From the NCBI GenBank assembly GCA_945859605.1, contig OX243815.1:27153301-27217300 (forward strand): a stretch of 64,000 nucleotides of DNA. Direction: 5' to 3'. This stretch comes from Lumbricus rubellus (lineage: Eukaryota > Annelida > Clitellata > Crassiclitellata > Lumbricidae). The position numbers and the translations under genes were made by a program. Below, piece by piece: positions 1 to 12,800 of the stretch. Numbering within the stretch: the first letter of the stretch is position 1; the number at the start of each line of letters is the position of its first letter. Under the pieces are notes generated by a model. The model was not told the origin of the DNA. It searched no databases and saw only the letters and a program-made list of their open reading frames with translations.

Positions 1-433
1 TGGCTGAGTGGTAAGGTCTATCCGCGGTGGTACCAAAGGGAAATATTGCTCCTGGGTTCGAACCTGCAACCGGCTTCGGAGATGCCCTGGGCGTCGTTTC
101 TAAACGTTCTATACGCGCGACGACTTCCGTCAACGCTTCCCTAACGTTATCTTGTACTGAGGCGATTGCCTCTTGTGTATTTATAGCGTTAGCTTGAAAA
201 TCCGTTCGGACAGAAGAAATAGCCTCTTCCACATTGCTTTGTACGACAGAGATAGCCTCTTGGGTATCTCTAGCATTATTCTGTATGGTTGCCTGTACAT
301 CAGTTTTCATAGAAGTCATGGCTTCTTGGGATGACTTGGAATTCGTTTGTATGGCCTCTAGTAAAATGCCTATTTCCAGCGCAGAGGGTGGTCTGGATGG
401 CTGAGAGGGAGTTGATGCTCCGCTTCTATCCAT
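1..433 (-). CDS. gag-like reading frame, cut by window edge (LTR retrotransposon?)
   Basis: On the minus strand an ATG at 433-431 opens a frame that stays open for about 144 codons to the left edge. The N terminus is rich in Ser and Pro. It is followed by three or four degenerate repeats of about 20 residues built around Q-E-A-(I/M) with V/I/L heptad spacing, which look like a coiled coil. This is the usual look of the first part of a retrotransposon gag protein, but no zinc knuckle or polymerase lies inside the window, so the assignment is inference. The last ~25 codons overlap a sequence with tRNA-like A and B boxes at 1-65, so the true protein could end differently. Confidence 0.4.
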   Translation of the reverse strand, partial: MDRSGASTPSQPSRPPSALEIGILLEAIQTNSKSSQEAMTSMKTDVQATIQNNARDTQEAISVVQSNVEEAISSVRTDFQANAINTQEAIASVQDNVREALTEVVARIERLETTPRASPKPVAGSNPGAIFPFGTTADRPYHSA

Positions 434-1798
434 GGCGCTATACAAGTTCTGGTTATGTCAAATCCTAAAGCTAGCAAGAAGTAAATCCGAAAGTTTAATC
501 AATGGATCTTATTATTATCAGAAACATTTAATAATTATTCCAATGTTAATCAACAGCTTACAGTTTAAAGCAACTGATAATAATATGCAACACAATTCAA
601 ACAGACTTCAATCGGAGCAGACAAAATGAATCCCCAATTTTGTACTTAGATGCCAATCTTAATTTCTCTGCCCAAAAGATCAATTTAGTTTTGTATTGAA
701 AACCCCAGCAAAACTGTACCTTCTACTAGAGACACAGGACAAGGCCGACGTTATGCGAGGAAAGGCGCAGATGGAGCGTCGAATCCAGGACGTGCGTCGA
801 CGATAAGTGACTCAGAGGAATCCGCAACAATCGACGCTGACAGGACGGTAGGGCCGAGTTGACACGTCGAGAACAGGGAGTCCACGAAAAGATATTTTAA
901 TAATAGATTGACGCCCGTAGGCTAACTGCGCAGAAGATATCGACGACAGAAGAACTTCCGAAAAACCCGAGCGGCTCCGATCCAAACGACAGAAAGATCG
1001 AAAACCAGAGCGAAAGACTCAACTCCTTTACGAAGATGCGAAACAGAACCACAGTGCTGACAATTCGCTCGTAACACAAAACCGCAATGCAATCGGCTCC
1101 TTGCCGTTTTAGAATTTCCGTACAGAATCCGTGAAGTAAATACGCGACAACGCAATAACTCAGACGACGAATCCAAGCTGACTTAAATAAACTATTATCT
1201 GTCTAAAATAATCAAACTCTGATTTTGTAACTTGCTCTCCAGAGCTACACGTCTATCCTCGTCGACGTCCGTCGTGAATCTGCCTGCGAGCTGCGCGTTT
1301 CTGCCTTTTTAGCCACGCCTCTAGGTGACGCACACGCATGCGCAGAAGGCACTGCACGAGCCGTGATCACGCATGTACCGCGTGATCAGATAAAGCGCGC
1401 TGAATTCCTATGCAGCTGCGACCACCTATCTCCCTCTAAGCGCCTGTCTGCAGCTCACTGTCTTTCTCTCTCTTCCTCTTGCTCTGACACGTACGCACGA
1501 GTTGCACTGAGTCAACCGTGCTAAAAATAGACCAGGTCACCTCGTACAGCGTGAAGGAAAAATACCACACATGCATTCAATGACAGCGGCCAGCAGGGCG
1601 TATTGCTCCGTCCGTCTGCCTATCCGTTTATCTGTACTGCTCTGGCGCTGCGCCTGTCATATCGGCCGACTCCTCTTCCTCCTTTTCGGCCGACCCTCCA
1701 TTCGCTGAGCGTATGCAAGAAGCGATCAATAATCTGGTAGCTATGGCGACCGCTTACGTCATCCCTGTCGGCAACTCGCATCACACACGAGCTCGACA
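434..1798 (-). mobile_element. possible 5' leader and LTR of the gag-like element
   Basis: This stretch lies upstream of the gag-like frame. It is richer in GC and CpG than the DNA to its right, which turns AT-rich after about 1800. Read on the minus strand it could start with TGTCGAGCTC near 1798, carries a TATTTTTAG box near 1525-1535, and then a long leader. No second LTR or clear primer-binding site is visible, so the limits are guesses. Confidence 0.25.
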
Positions 1799-3565
1799 TT
1801 AAAATCTAGGTCACCAATATTATGTAGGTCACCGAATGCAGCTCAAAAATAATAATATTATAATGTATATATAATTATTGGACCCCGAAAATACCATGCA
1901 GAATTCAAGGAAATAATGATATAATATATAATAGAAACCAAAAATACGTGACGATCGGTTATAGCGATCGTTACAATCCTATTCCCAAATTGCAATTATA
2001 TTAGTTTTAGGTCAGTTCGGCAGGTTTAGGGGGGGCGTACGCCGGCTCCGCCCCCCTCTAAATCCGCGCCTGCAAGCTTTTGCCAAATGATCCCCTAAAC
2101 TATTGCTTCTAGACTTGTTGGAAATCACCAATGAAAACATTCTATATGTATTCTGTATTTTTTCGGTTTTTTTATGTCATCGTTGGCATTCTCTTAGCAT
2201 CGTCTTTCAATGCATAACGCTCTCTGTATATTTATTTTGGTATGCTGTCTCTGTAATTCGTTATTTTAGTAATCTGTCTATCATGTTCTGCCAATCTACT
2301 TGGGGGGCTATAACTCTGGTTTTACATTTCAACGCTTGTAATGTTTATGCAATCAATCCAAATAAGCAGACGTTTAAACTTGCCTTGTATCAACTTTTTC
2401 AGAGATTAAGTTCTGGTGGAGCAGTGACTTCCTGGAAGGACGGCCTTCCAGACAATTGCCATATTGGAAACTACAGTTACATATGAGACTTTTCGCATGT
2501 GTTATGATGAAAAAACGAAATTGATTTTTGTGCCACTTGTAGTGCTCTGTGAGTAGCAGGTATTCTGTGATAAAGATTTATTTTGTTGGACTTGTTCAGT
2601 TGATTCAAACAGAAGACTTGGTCTGAACTTAGTTTTGTATTATTTGAATGTAAATCTTCATCAGAGCCATCGAATCTTATTCTTGGCAACACTAGATTGA
2701 TGTAGGTCAATACATTACATTATTATATTCATGCTATGATTGCAAATTTGCCTGTATTTATCATTCATAGCTCTCCGAATGAGAACTTTCTCGAGAGATC
2801 CATGTCTACTAGACTACTATGTAGTTAATGCTGTATAGTTGAATCATTGAATGACTATGTAATTAATGACTGCAATCATTGTTTTGAGAACTTTGATTTG
2901 AAAGCAGTTAGTCCAATACACCAGTGTCGTTTAAATGTATATGAAAAGTTACAGTTTAAACTATAAATGTTTATTGTTTACTTTATGATGATGTTGTGAT
3001 GTTTCATACTGCCTAATTTGGTCCTCTGGCGTTTACCATATAGCCTTGAACTCTCATAGGTTTGCTGAATAGGCTACATGGTTTGCTGTTGATAGAGCTT
3101 TTATGAAAGCTTTCCAGGGTAAGCATTTATATGAATTGTATTGTGTTGCATTGTATTTTAGCAGTTGAAAATTGTTATAGCTCCGCCTGAATTATTAATG
3201 TTACGAGATCTACTTGGTATGTTTTATAGTGAACCATTATTATGCTTAAATCTAGATGTTTGAATTGGTGTCTGATTTTATGCCATGAATTAATATCATC
3301 TTTATGTAGGTATTGACTATGTTACTTATGGCATATTAGGCAGTCCTGTTCTGATTAATTCTGCTAAAGGCATTGAGTGGTTTCAAATGGAATCCATGAT
3401 TTATTTTATAAATGTAACCATACACTTTTAGTTGTCCACAAAGTACCATGGCTTTTTAGTGAATTCTATCGCACAAATATGCCTGAAGGTAACATTTTCA
3501 TGTGGAAAGAAGTAAATTCTTGTTTAACAAAATAATGTTCTGCTGTGAGAACCACGCTTTCATGG
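1799..3565. other. AT-rich intergenic stretch, nothing recognised
   Basis: AT-rich DNA without a convincing coding frame, RNA gene or terminal inverted repeat. The open frame at 2103-2486 is hydrophobic, low complexity and matches nothing I recognise. Confidence 0.5.
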
Positions 3566-3705
3566 GGCCGTCCATAAATGACGATTTTAGGACGATTTTT
3601 TACCCCTCCCTCTGTCATGCGCCAACACAGAAGTCACATGACACAAGTCACATGGAGTCACAAATGTTTTACCCCTTTGGTGCATGACGTCATTTATGGA
3701 CGGTC
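3566..3705. mobile_element. hAT-type MITE, 140 bp
   Basis: Terminal inverted repeats: GGCCGTCCATAAATGACG at the left and its near reverse complement ending ATTTATGGACGGTC at the right. The flanks TTTCATGG (3558-3565) and TTCCATGG (3706-3713) match at 7 of 8 bases, as expected for an 8-bp hAT target duplication. There is no coding capacity. Confidence 0.65.
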
Positions 3706-4059
3706 TTCCATGGCAGAATGCTGCTGAATAGGTCACCGTATTAACCAGAGCTTTTGATCTTTATCATCTTGTTATCAATGCTTGTTGTAGACTAATGATT
3801 GTATGATTTTATGTTGGAAGGAAGGGATGAAAGATAAACCCTTGCTACTGTGTGTGATGCAGCAGCTTGCAGGCAGTTTGATGCATGCATCTGGAGATAA
3901 TAATTAAAATCATTGCTGTTTTTTCAAGGATTTACATTCTACATATAGGCCTACTTGTGCTTCTAAGAGCATGTTGCAAACGAATACAATACAAATGTAA
4001 AATAAATCACAGACGTTTTCAATATCACAGAGACATTGCATCAGGAAGATCATCATCTT

Positions 4060-4146
4060 CAGTGGCGTAGCCAGTGGGTGTGGGGGATAAACCCCCCCCC
4101 ATTGGCTTAAGAAAAAACCCATAAGAAATTCCTGGCTACGCCACTG
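4060..4146. mobile_element. hAT-type MITE, 87 bp
   Basis: A perfect 15-bp inverted repeat, CAGTGGCGTAGCCAG and CTGGCTACGCCACTG, bounds the element. Flanks ATCATCTT and ATCATTTT match at 7 of 8 bases. A diverged relative with the same ends lies at 63241-63394. Confidence 0.75.
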
Positions 4147-4338
4147 ATCATTTTCACCAATTCATAGACTTACAATTCACAAGTCTTAGAGATGGGTTAA
4201 TGAGACAGTTTCAATCGCATCAGATGAAAATCCCATGTTATTAGGTCTTAAGAATGTGATGTTGCACTATTAAATGTATGTGGCAACGATGCTCAAAGGT
4301 ACGGAGGACTCTTTGCTCTTTGGTAATGTTTGCACTGG

Positions 4339-4586
4339 CAGGGGCGGATCCAATGGGGGGGGGGGAGCAATTTGACCATGGTCCCCATTTAGAAATGCCC
4401 ATATATCATGGCCCCACATTCGGTTTGAACAAAAAATGGCATGAGCTTTTTAGGGTTTTTTGATTTTTTGACCGGACGACTAAAAAAAGGTCATCAGATT
4501 TATTTCTGCCCAGGATCAGCAACATTTTTCCAGACCCGAGGTACAAAAGTTTTGCCCACCTTGGAAAATTTCTATATCCGCCCCTG
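4339..4586. mobile_element. hAT-type MITE, about 250 bp
   Basis: Left end CAGGGGCGGATCC, right end GGATATAG-type sequence read in reverse as CAGGGGCGGATAT. Flanks TGCACTGG and TGCATTGG match at 7 of 8 bases. Fragments resembling its interior recur near 52512-52560 and 53680-53830. Confidence 0.7.
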
Positions 4587-5067
4587 TGCATTGGGGTGAA
4601 CACCAGACAACTGCTGTAGCACAGCCACTTGTCATGCGCAAGATGACATTCAAAAGCAGTAACTGATATTGACATCTGTGAGTGTTGATTGACTGAACCA
4701 AATGTTTTTGAAGACTAAAGGAGCAAAGCACTGTGCAGTCAAGGTTTGGGTTGCAATGTCTGACTTCAAATGTTGCTTCATTTCCTCAAAGGTTTAGAAG
4801 GCCATCAGGAGAAAGAAATATGCAGAAATCTGCAGACACATAAGTGGTATATATTGCAACCTTTCTTGGGTTACAATTTCAGTACCTGTCCTAGCAACCT
4901 TGACAATGAGAAAGGTATCTCAAGAAGCTGACGGACCATACAGCCACCTTCTGAGCAACTTACGTCATGTCCAGATAGGAGTGGAAGATAGCGGCTGGTG
5001 GGCCTTCTCCTGGCGGAACTTGGGGCAATATGTTGTGAATTATGCAATGCTAATAGACGATGATGAT

Positions 5068-5250
5068 GGTGGTGGTGGTGGTGGTGGTGGTGGTGGTGGT
5101 GGTGGTGGTGGTGGTGGTGGTAGTGGTGGTGGTGGTGGTGGTGGTGGTGGTGGTGGTGGTGGTGGTGGTGGTGGTGGTGGTGGTGGTGGTGGTGGTGGTG
5201 GTGGTGGTGGTGGTGGTGGTGGTGGTGGTGGTGGTGGTGGTGGTGGTGGT
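5068..5250. repeat. GGT trinucleotide microsatellite, about 61 units
   Basis: A near-perfect GGT tract with one AGT interruption near 5121, flanked by short GAT and GAC runs. It would read as polyglycine, polyvaline or polythreonine depending on frame. No gene is evident, so I treat it as a microsatellite. Confidence 0.95.
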
Positions 5251-6634
5251 GATGATGACGACGACCACGAAGACGAAACAGGGCTGTGCCTTTTGAACTT
5301 TGGGCTGCTTACAGCCCAGTGAGAGGATGGTACTCACTCAGCCAAACTGTCCCTCTGTGCCTTCAATGAATACTTCAGGTTGATTTGGCTGTACAAATAA
5401 TTAAGACTTTTTGATCTGTGTGCCTATTTGTTAGTTAAATTTAATAATTTTGCATGATGCACTTTGAATGCTGGATTGGACAATGGACATATCCTGAGAG
5501 CAGATGGCTTATAAAAAATAGCATTTTTGTCATTAAAAAATGACCATGAGGTCCATGGATATGAGCGAGGGAATAATTGCAACTGTTTCTGTTGCATTTA
5601 AAATACCTAGACTTAGGTCTGTTTGTGAGACAAAATCACTGGAACTACAGCTTAGCCTTTGAGGGTTTTATCTGCTGCTTACAGCAATATGTAAGACTGT
5701 GAGAACAATGATTATGATTATATTTACTGGTAATCACAAGTCATCAGTTAGTGTTGTTATAGCCTAGTCACTATTTTGCTGCATGTAATTAGGAAAACAA
5801 AAGATGAGAAAATCATAATGTTAGTGTTGGCATAACTTTAACATAAGTAGGCTAAGTTTAATGACAACGTGTGATAACAGGATCATTAGCATCACCCTCC
5901 TCCTATATCAAACTTGGGACTGGCACTGTCTCAACATTGAAAAAACATACCCTCCTACAGGCCTAGCAAGGAGATTGACCTAGACAATTTAGCGTTTATT
6001 AGCTTAACGCTTAGGTATAACATTATGATTCTCCACTCTATTGGACATCACTTGAAGAGTACAGCACATGCAAAAATCTTTGGTAGGCTACATGTATCAT
6101 GCTTTTGTATGCTTGTTCAGTTTCAGATACATAGGCCTATAGATTAGGCCTACAGAATCTACAAACCATAAAAGTATAGGCTAGTTTTGCTTAAAGACGT
6201 TGTGTCATAAGACTCGTAAGTCGTAACGAAGACGATAGCGTGCTCCTCTTCCTCGCCTAGATTGGGACTGGCACCATCAGATTGCTATGCAGTATCTAGA
6301 AGGCAATGCACCATCCAAGTTCAGCAGTGGTTATTAGCACCGTGCCACAGTCTACAGCCTATTTATTTACGGTAAAATTATAAAATAAAACGCACGTGGT
6401 AAAATAATATCAGACTGGCATAATTTAGTGTAAGCCATCTATTAAACGGTTAGCCACATTAACATTGAATTGCATAAAATGAACGTATTGAGGCAACGTT
6501 GTTAGATTAATTATAATTATTTGTTAATATTATTTCTAGCAGATTTCTTATTCGCGGAACCATATTCGAACTCTACCAAGTGCGATTTAATTTTGAAATC
6601 GTAGGTGGCGCCACTTGGCATAATATGAAGCTCG
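5251..6634. other. intergenic DNA upstream of RYK
   Basis: No coding exon is recognised. Short stretches near 5895-5935 and 6241-6280 share the wording of a LINE-associated motif (TTGGGACTGGCA) seen again at 63620. They are probably small LINE relics. Confidence 0.4.
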
Positions 6635-6640
6635 TATAAA
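6635..6640 (+). promoter_or_regulatory. TATA-like box upstream of RYK
   Basis: TATAAA lies about 100 bp before the RYK start codon. If used, transcription would begin near 6665. The position is plausible but the DNA is AT-rich, so chance occurrence is likely enough to keep confidence low. Confidence 0.3.
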
Positions 6641-6657
6641 GAAATAATCGAAGAAAA

Positions 6658-6743
6658 ATGTGATGGAGTTGCGAGAGGTACTCGTGTGTGATTCAAAAAA
6701 GAATGGTTAATGAATGACCAGGCACCAAAGTAGTTTAAAATGA
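6658..6743 (+). promoter_or_regulatory. cluster of short upstream ORFs in the RYK leader
   Basis: Five upstream ATGs occur in the last 82 bases before the RYK start: ATG-TGA at 6658-6663, a 15-codon ORF at 6663-6710, a 4-codon ORF at 6703-6717, a 7-codon ORF at 6710-6733, and one at 6714-6743 that runs across the RYK ATG in another frame. Such ORFs usually lower translation of the main frame. Which of them are transcribed depends on the unknown start site. Confidence 0.45.
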
Positions 6744-6863
6744 TACTTGCTAGATTTGAACATATACTGGCGATTCAGGCCGTTCTCGGATTAATACTGG
6801 TGTCCGCTGTTGGAGCACATCTCAACTTGTTCATGAACGAGACAGAGACCAAGAGACTCCTAG
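6740..6863 (+). CDS. RYK: RYK exon 1: signal peptide and start of WIF domain
   Basis: Encodes residues 1-41 plus one base. Hydrophobic core at 9-24, then the WIF start HLNLFMNETETKRLLG, close to vertebrate RYK. ATG has A at -3 and an in-frame TAG nine bases upstream. Donor is G|GTAAGC, phase 1. Confidence 0.93.
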
Positions 6864-9800
6864 GTAAGCAAAAGGATTGGACATCTTGTAAGGTAATGTA
6901 ATCAGTCTGTTGGAATGGCAGCGCTTCAGAAACTCCTAAGTTTCATTGCCTCAAATCGAATTATTTAAACGCGTTTTATTACTGTTACAACTCCACCCAG
7001 ACCACCATATGGACTACTCTTACGGGCAACCCTTTTTGACTCAACGCAGCGCTCGTGAATACGCTGGTGCTCCGCGCTTGGCTTTCGAGTAACGCTTTAG
7101 AAATTTGGAGATTACGGTTACTGCCGACTTGCTCAAGCCTCTGTGGCAAAGTAGTGTGATGCGTATTAGTATGCCAAGTTGTGTTTATGTTTTAAAAATC
7201 CTAGTACAAGAAACGACCAAGACATCAGACTCCCAAGACTAAGATAGACCGTGAGGCACCAAGACTAATAGATCAAGATAGAGATTGGTACCAAGAGAAT
7301 GCATGGGCCCAAGACATGAGAGTTCATGGCTGAAACTTTTCATAATGAATTTCAAATGGTGGAAAAATAATTTAAGCCGTAAAGCATTATCATCATCAGT
7401 TTCTGATGTGTGTCATTTTGTGGCAATGGGTCCACTGACTCCACTCACCCACTTGTGTATGTCCTCGTTTCCAGGCCCGACCTTAGGGTGTGCGGGGCCC
7501 AAGGCAGCAAGCGATAGGCGGGTCCTGAAGCAAAAATTTGCAGAAATTGAATTCTTGCCAGCACGGTATGGGAATACCATATGCAGCTTATTAAAATGAC
7601 CCAAATTAACGTAAAATTGGCTGATGGACACAAACTAAAGTCAATTCAGTCTCCTAACAGTTAGCATTCTCTATGGAAACAATATTTTATGTTTCATTTA
7701 ATTATTTGAATTATCTTGCGCATGAAAAAGGATGCTAAAGACCAATTTTCCCACAGGATTGACTTTGACTTTCGAGTTTCCAGTTTAAAAAATATATAAA
7801 ATACCTTGCTTTTCGTACCTGTAGTAGTTGAGCTTCATATTGCCTTTAATTCTGAAATCATTTACATGGTATTGCTCAAGAAATTTATCGTCTTTTTTAC
7901 TGTTTGCTTTCAAAATGACTTAGGCTACCGCACCAAATTCGCATGCAATTCTTATAAGTACTGTTTATGTTTGGTTAAAAGAACTATTAGGCCGAATATG
8001 AATAAAATATTCGGAACACAATTTGGTCCAAAGTGATTCGAATGTTCATGAATTTTCAGTACAGCTCTAGTTGAAGAACAGTAGTGTTTTACAACTCCAC
8101 CCAGACCATCATGGTGAGCAATGATGCAGTAGTGGAGTACTATTATGAAAGGTGTATATATCTCTCTTTGTAACATTAAGGCCTGTGTTTGAATGTGGAT
8201 GAATGTTGCTGATTCTACATTCTACTTCATTGATTCATTAAAGAATTTATATAGCGCTTCTTCAAGGGGACTACTCAGAAGCGCTCCCGACTCTAGCACG
8301 GCAAAAAGGACAGTTTTGAGTTTAATCTAATTCTAATGCTACCAATTTGAAACTTCAACACATATTCATTAATATTTTAATATGATCCTGATGTTAGAAA
8401 ATGACAAATTATGTTTCTTTGGCATAAGAGAATTTATGTTTAAAGGAATGCTGCTTACCCTGGGAATAGTTGAGAATATTTACATTTTGTTTGTAGGTGT
8501 GGATGTCAATGCAAGATACTTGAGCACTAGTAAAAGGTCAATATGTAGATGCAAGTTTGTCATCTGGTCTGCCTGCACCAACTGGTACTATTAGTATGAA
8601 ATGTGACAGCCTTGATGGCAGTTGTGGTTGAATGCGGCTGTTAGTTAATTCTTGCTCTGGGACCATATGCCATAGCTTAGATGGTGAAGTTTGTATTGAT
8701 GGCAGCTTTGTAATGTTAGCTTTGGGGATATTTATAATATATCTTACAGATACTCAGCCACTATGTTTTGCTCTTACTTTATAGTGCAGAGGATTTTTGG
8801 AACTTGAATATCAGGTACATAGATAATAAGATATAATTATTGTTTTTCGCAATGTACTGGTATTTTTGATACTTGTACTGTATTTGATGCCAATGATTAT
8901 CCTTAGCAAAATTGTGTTTACTCTGTAGCTGCACCTAACACGGTGATTTGGCACGAAAGCAGACAATGAGTGTTGCTATTTTTCATTTACACAGATAATT
9001 GTATTGATAGTAAGCCTGGGTGGTGAAGTGTGAGGATCATTCAAATAATTTTTTTTTGAAGAAACATTCTTTCTTGATAAACGAAATGGTTTGAATTTTG
9101 AGAAACAAGAACTGCTGGAGGTTTGGTTGCCTGAGAAAACCTTTAGTGGCCATGATGATGGAGGTGTTGTGTCTTATGAATATCAGGCTTTGTACAGCCT
9201 AAGGATGCTCAAGTTGCATGACTAACAGGAGGAGGAGGAGGAGAAACAAGATTCGTAGGTGGGATGCGGTGGTGTAGTGGGTATGTTCGTCCCCGTGCAG
9301 CCGAAGGGTTGCAGGTTCGAATCCACCTCAAGTCGCCGCGTAGGGACCTTGGGCAAGTCCTTCACTCGCAATTGCTCAGCGCTTCGGCGTGAAACTCCGA
9401 TGCAGTGTCCGCTCTGTAGTCGGGAGCGCCCCTGAGTATGGAGCTTGAAGGGCGATATGACAAGTATATTGCACAACTTTTTTGAGGAGTAATTTATCCA
9501 GTGGAATACAGTGCCCTAGTACTAATTTGTATTTGCCTAAATATGCAACAGAGCTCCTCTGACCTGTCGATCTTGTCCTGACCCTGGTTAATGTAGTGTG
9601 TGTTTTTATACTATTAGAGCTGTCATGGAAATGAAGTGTGGCGATTTATTGTTGTACATCTGGCCCAGGACTGCTCAGCACAGGTTGACAGAACAAGAGA
9701 AGTCTGATCTGTTTTGAAGTCTGTATTTACCATAATTATCCACTGACCTATTACCATTTGGACCCTAAATAGCCGTACAGTGTGTGGTCCAACTCATTTG

Positions 9801-12800
9801 CCTTTGGCAGAGGTTGGTTGAGGTCTCTGGATGAGTATCCAGTGGCAACTGAACTTTTGCCCTGGTGGTGTCTGGGTGGGTTTTTGCCATGACTGGGCTT
9901 TGTTCTTCTTAATGGGCTTATACCTGTGAACCCGGAGCAGGGCCTTCCTGGAACAACGGAGAGCTGGAACATGGAACTGGAACGGACTGGAACATTTAAC
10001 TGGAACGTGCCTGTCCATTCACTTTTGACCTCATCTACTATGAATCTTGTTTCTGATTGAGTTTTATGAACCTTTTGAATGAAACTCAATGCTTGATGCA
10101 GAATTTAACCGATAGACATTGATATATTGCTTTATGTCATCAGCGGTTCAGTTCAGAGGTTAAGCTAAATGGCATCGTTTACAATCTATGCCGATTAAAA
10201 ATTAATTGCTGGTAACAGTATATTTATCGTGCTTCTGTTTTCATTCAGTAAGACTGGTTGAAAGCTGTTATGCTGATGGCATCTTGGTTAGGTCAGACAA
10301 ATGGCTGATTTGCCCTTGGTAGTGCCATCAGGGTTCATGATTATTAAAGGATTATCTTTAATTAGATATAACATTATAGATTAATTATCTTTAATTGTTT
10401 AATAATATACCTATGTATCAGGTCACTTACCGGGTAATTATATAGGACCTTTGTTACCTCTGAAAACATTTAATAACATTTAAATTTCCATTATGTGGTT
10501 GTGTGATACTACTTCCTTCCATTCTCGAGGGTATACAGCTGTTGTTGTTCGTTTCGTTTTTCTTTTTATAGATCTGATTTCCATTTTCCAAATGTCGCCT
10601 TTGTGAGCACTTGTGCACAGTTTTTTGAAAACCTTGGAACTGATTCTGTTAGAAATGACAGAGACCAGTTAAGTCCCTTCTAATGAAGGAGGTCTGTTAG
10701 TGGCTGTATAACAGATATTTCAGCCCATCAAACCTTCATCCACGTTTCACTGTAGTTTTTCTTAAGACCACGTTTCACTGTAGTTTTTCTGAAGACCACG
10801 TTTCACTGTAGTTTTTCTGAAGACCACGTTTCACTGTGGTTTTTCTGAAGACCACCGTCATCACTCTGTAGCTGATTAGATCCGATTCACAGTTTGAGTC
10901 CAATCTGTGAAAATATTGAAAGTCATGGAAATATCTGCCGAGCACATGCACGACTTATTTAGATTGAAGAGGTTGTGAGGGGAAGGCAGTCTGTGTTTCT
11001 GCTTCATCAGATGTGGGAGGTTCAGTTGATGATGCTGACCTTTCTACCTTCATTCTACACCAATCTGTGATTGTTATGACTGGACTACAGTATGCTCTGC
11101 CCTCCCTAACTGATATGATTCTTACAGGATTTGGTCATAAATACTGACCCTGGAGGGAGTGGAACATGTGGTTCTAATTAGATTGCAATGTAGTTTCATT
11201 AGATAGTATTTGCTTAATTTCTGGTCAGATTCAGCTCTGTGGTATGGGTGGAGTACTGGTAGTCTCTCCACTCAGTTGTGTATACAATTAACCTTAGATA
11301 ATTGTGTTAAGTCTGTGGAAATGTTTATAACATTTTGTGTGACACACATTTAATCTCAGATTTTAGTCTGATATTTTCCAAACATTTAATATCTGGTTGT
11401 ATGCCAATCCATTTAACTGTTGACTGTTGAGTACTTTCAGAAATGTGGTTTGCATGCTAAGCCCCAGCCAATGCAAAGCTGTCAGTTTACTTTAAAACAT
11501 GACAACTGAGGAACATTTTGTCAGTAACATGATATTATATATATATATATAATTATATATATATATATGTATTATATCTATCTGTAACATATTCATTTTT
11601 AACACTGGCAGAATATAGAAAGACAACATTGGCGAGATACATATATGTCACAGCATCACATTCACCTACCATATTTGAAAATACAAGAACATACAAACCA
11701 TTGAACGCCGTGAACGGCATAATATTTAGGTTTGCTCAAAATTTATTTATTTGCAAGTTTGATGTTTGTACTTTAACACTGTCTTCTGTTGGTTTTGAAT
11801 AAAACAATTCCTGTGTGTGTATGTGTGTGTTTGTCTCTTTGTCTCTGTCTGTCAACTGTTCACACTGTGGTCAATTTACACACCCCAGAACAATATTTGT
11901 ATTGATATCTGATAGGGTTCACACCTAGACAGTGCAATAAAGACAGTGTTAAAATGTAAACATGAAACTTGCTTGGTAATTTAAAATTTGTTGAGGAAAG
12001 TGCAGTCTCATGTGAGTCTGGCCAGGATTTGAATCCAGTTCTTCTTATATCCAGTATCCAATAACTTTCCACTGTGTCCTGCACGAGTAACTACTCTGGT
12101 AGCTTTTTATGCATTTAAAATCCTCCTGGATTATAGGAAAAGCTTTGTCTACATGTCAGAATGACAGCCTATCAGTTTAAGTTTGATGGCACACAGGAGG
12201 CAGAACTGATTATCTTCATCAAAGATCTTGTATACAAATCGATAAAGTGGTGCAGTGGGATAGTAGGGGCTGTAGATTTTAGACTTGCCTGTCACTGCAG
12301 GAATCAGTTGTTTTCTTTATTGAGACCACTTGTCTTTCTCCCTAAAGTCCTATTTGTTTGGAACTTCTTACATTCGATAAGATGTTGAAAAAAATTATTG
12401 GTTTCTTGTTTTCAGTAGGACTTCTAAAATGCACTTGGCTTGTTGTGAACATTCTTTGTTTGTAATACCTAGAATAGATACGGTATACACATGTTACACT
12501 AAATGATGAGCATTCATTTACCTCAGGGCTTATTATAAGAACTGGTGATATGACTGCTTTTTGCCACTTAAGGAAATAGTTATATGGCTGTTTTATTTAT
12601 TTCTTTTTTTTAAACCAATAGCATGATGTGTAAAATTGTCAATTGCTTTTTATTTTATTGCTTCTGTTGAGACTGAATATACATACATATAGTCATATAT
12701 ACATATATATACACATATATATATAATTATATATAATCTGTATATATAATCTCTATATATGCACTTCATGCTCACTTGTTGGACCACTATCAGAGAATCA

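Noticed and set aside
1..65. A tRNA gene at the left edge
   Set aside because: A and B boxes are present but no acceptor stem or cloverleaf closes, and the sequence is also an open frame on the other strand.
5050..5337. Open frames of polyglycine, polyvaline and polythreonine
   Set aside because: Translations of the GGT microsatellite; no exon signals or homologous flanks.
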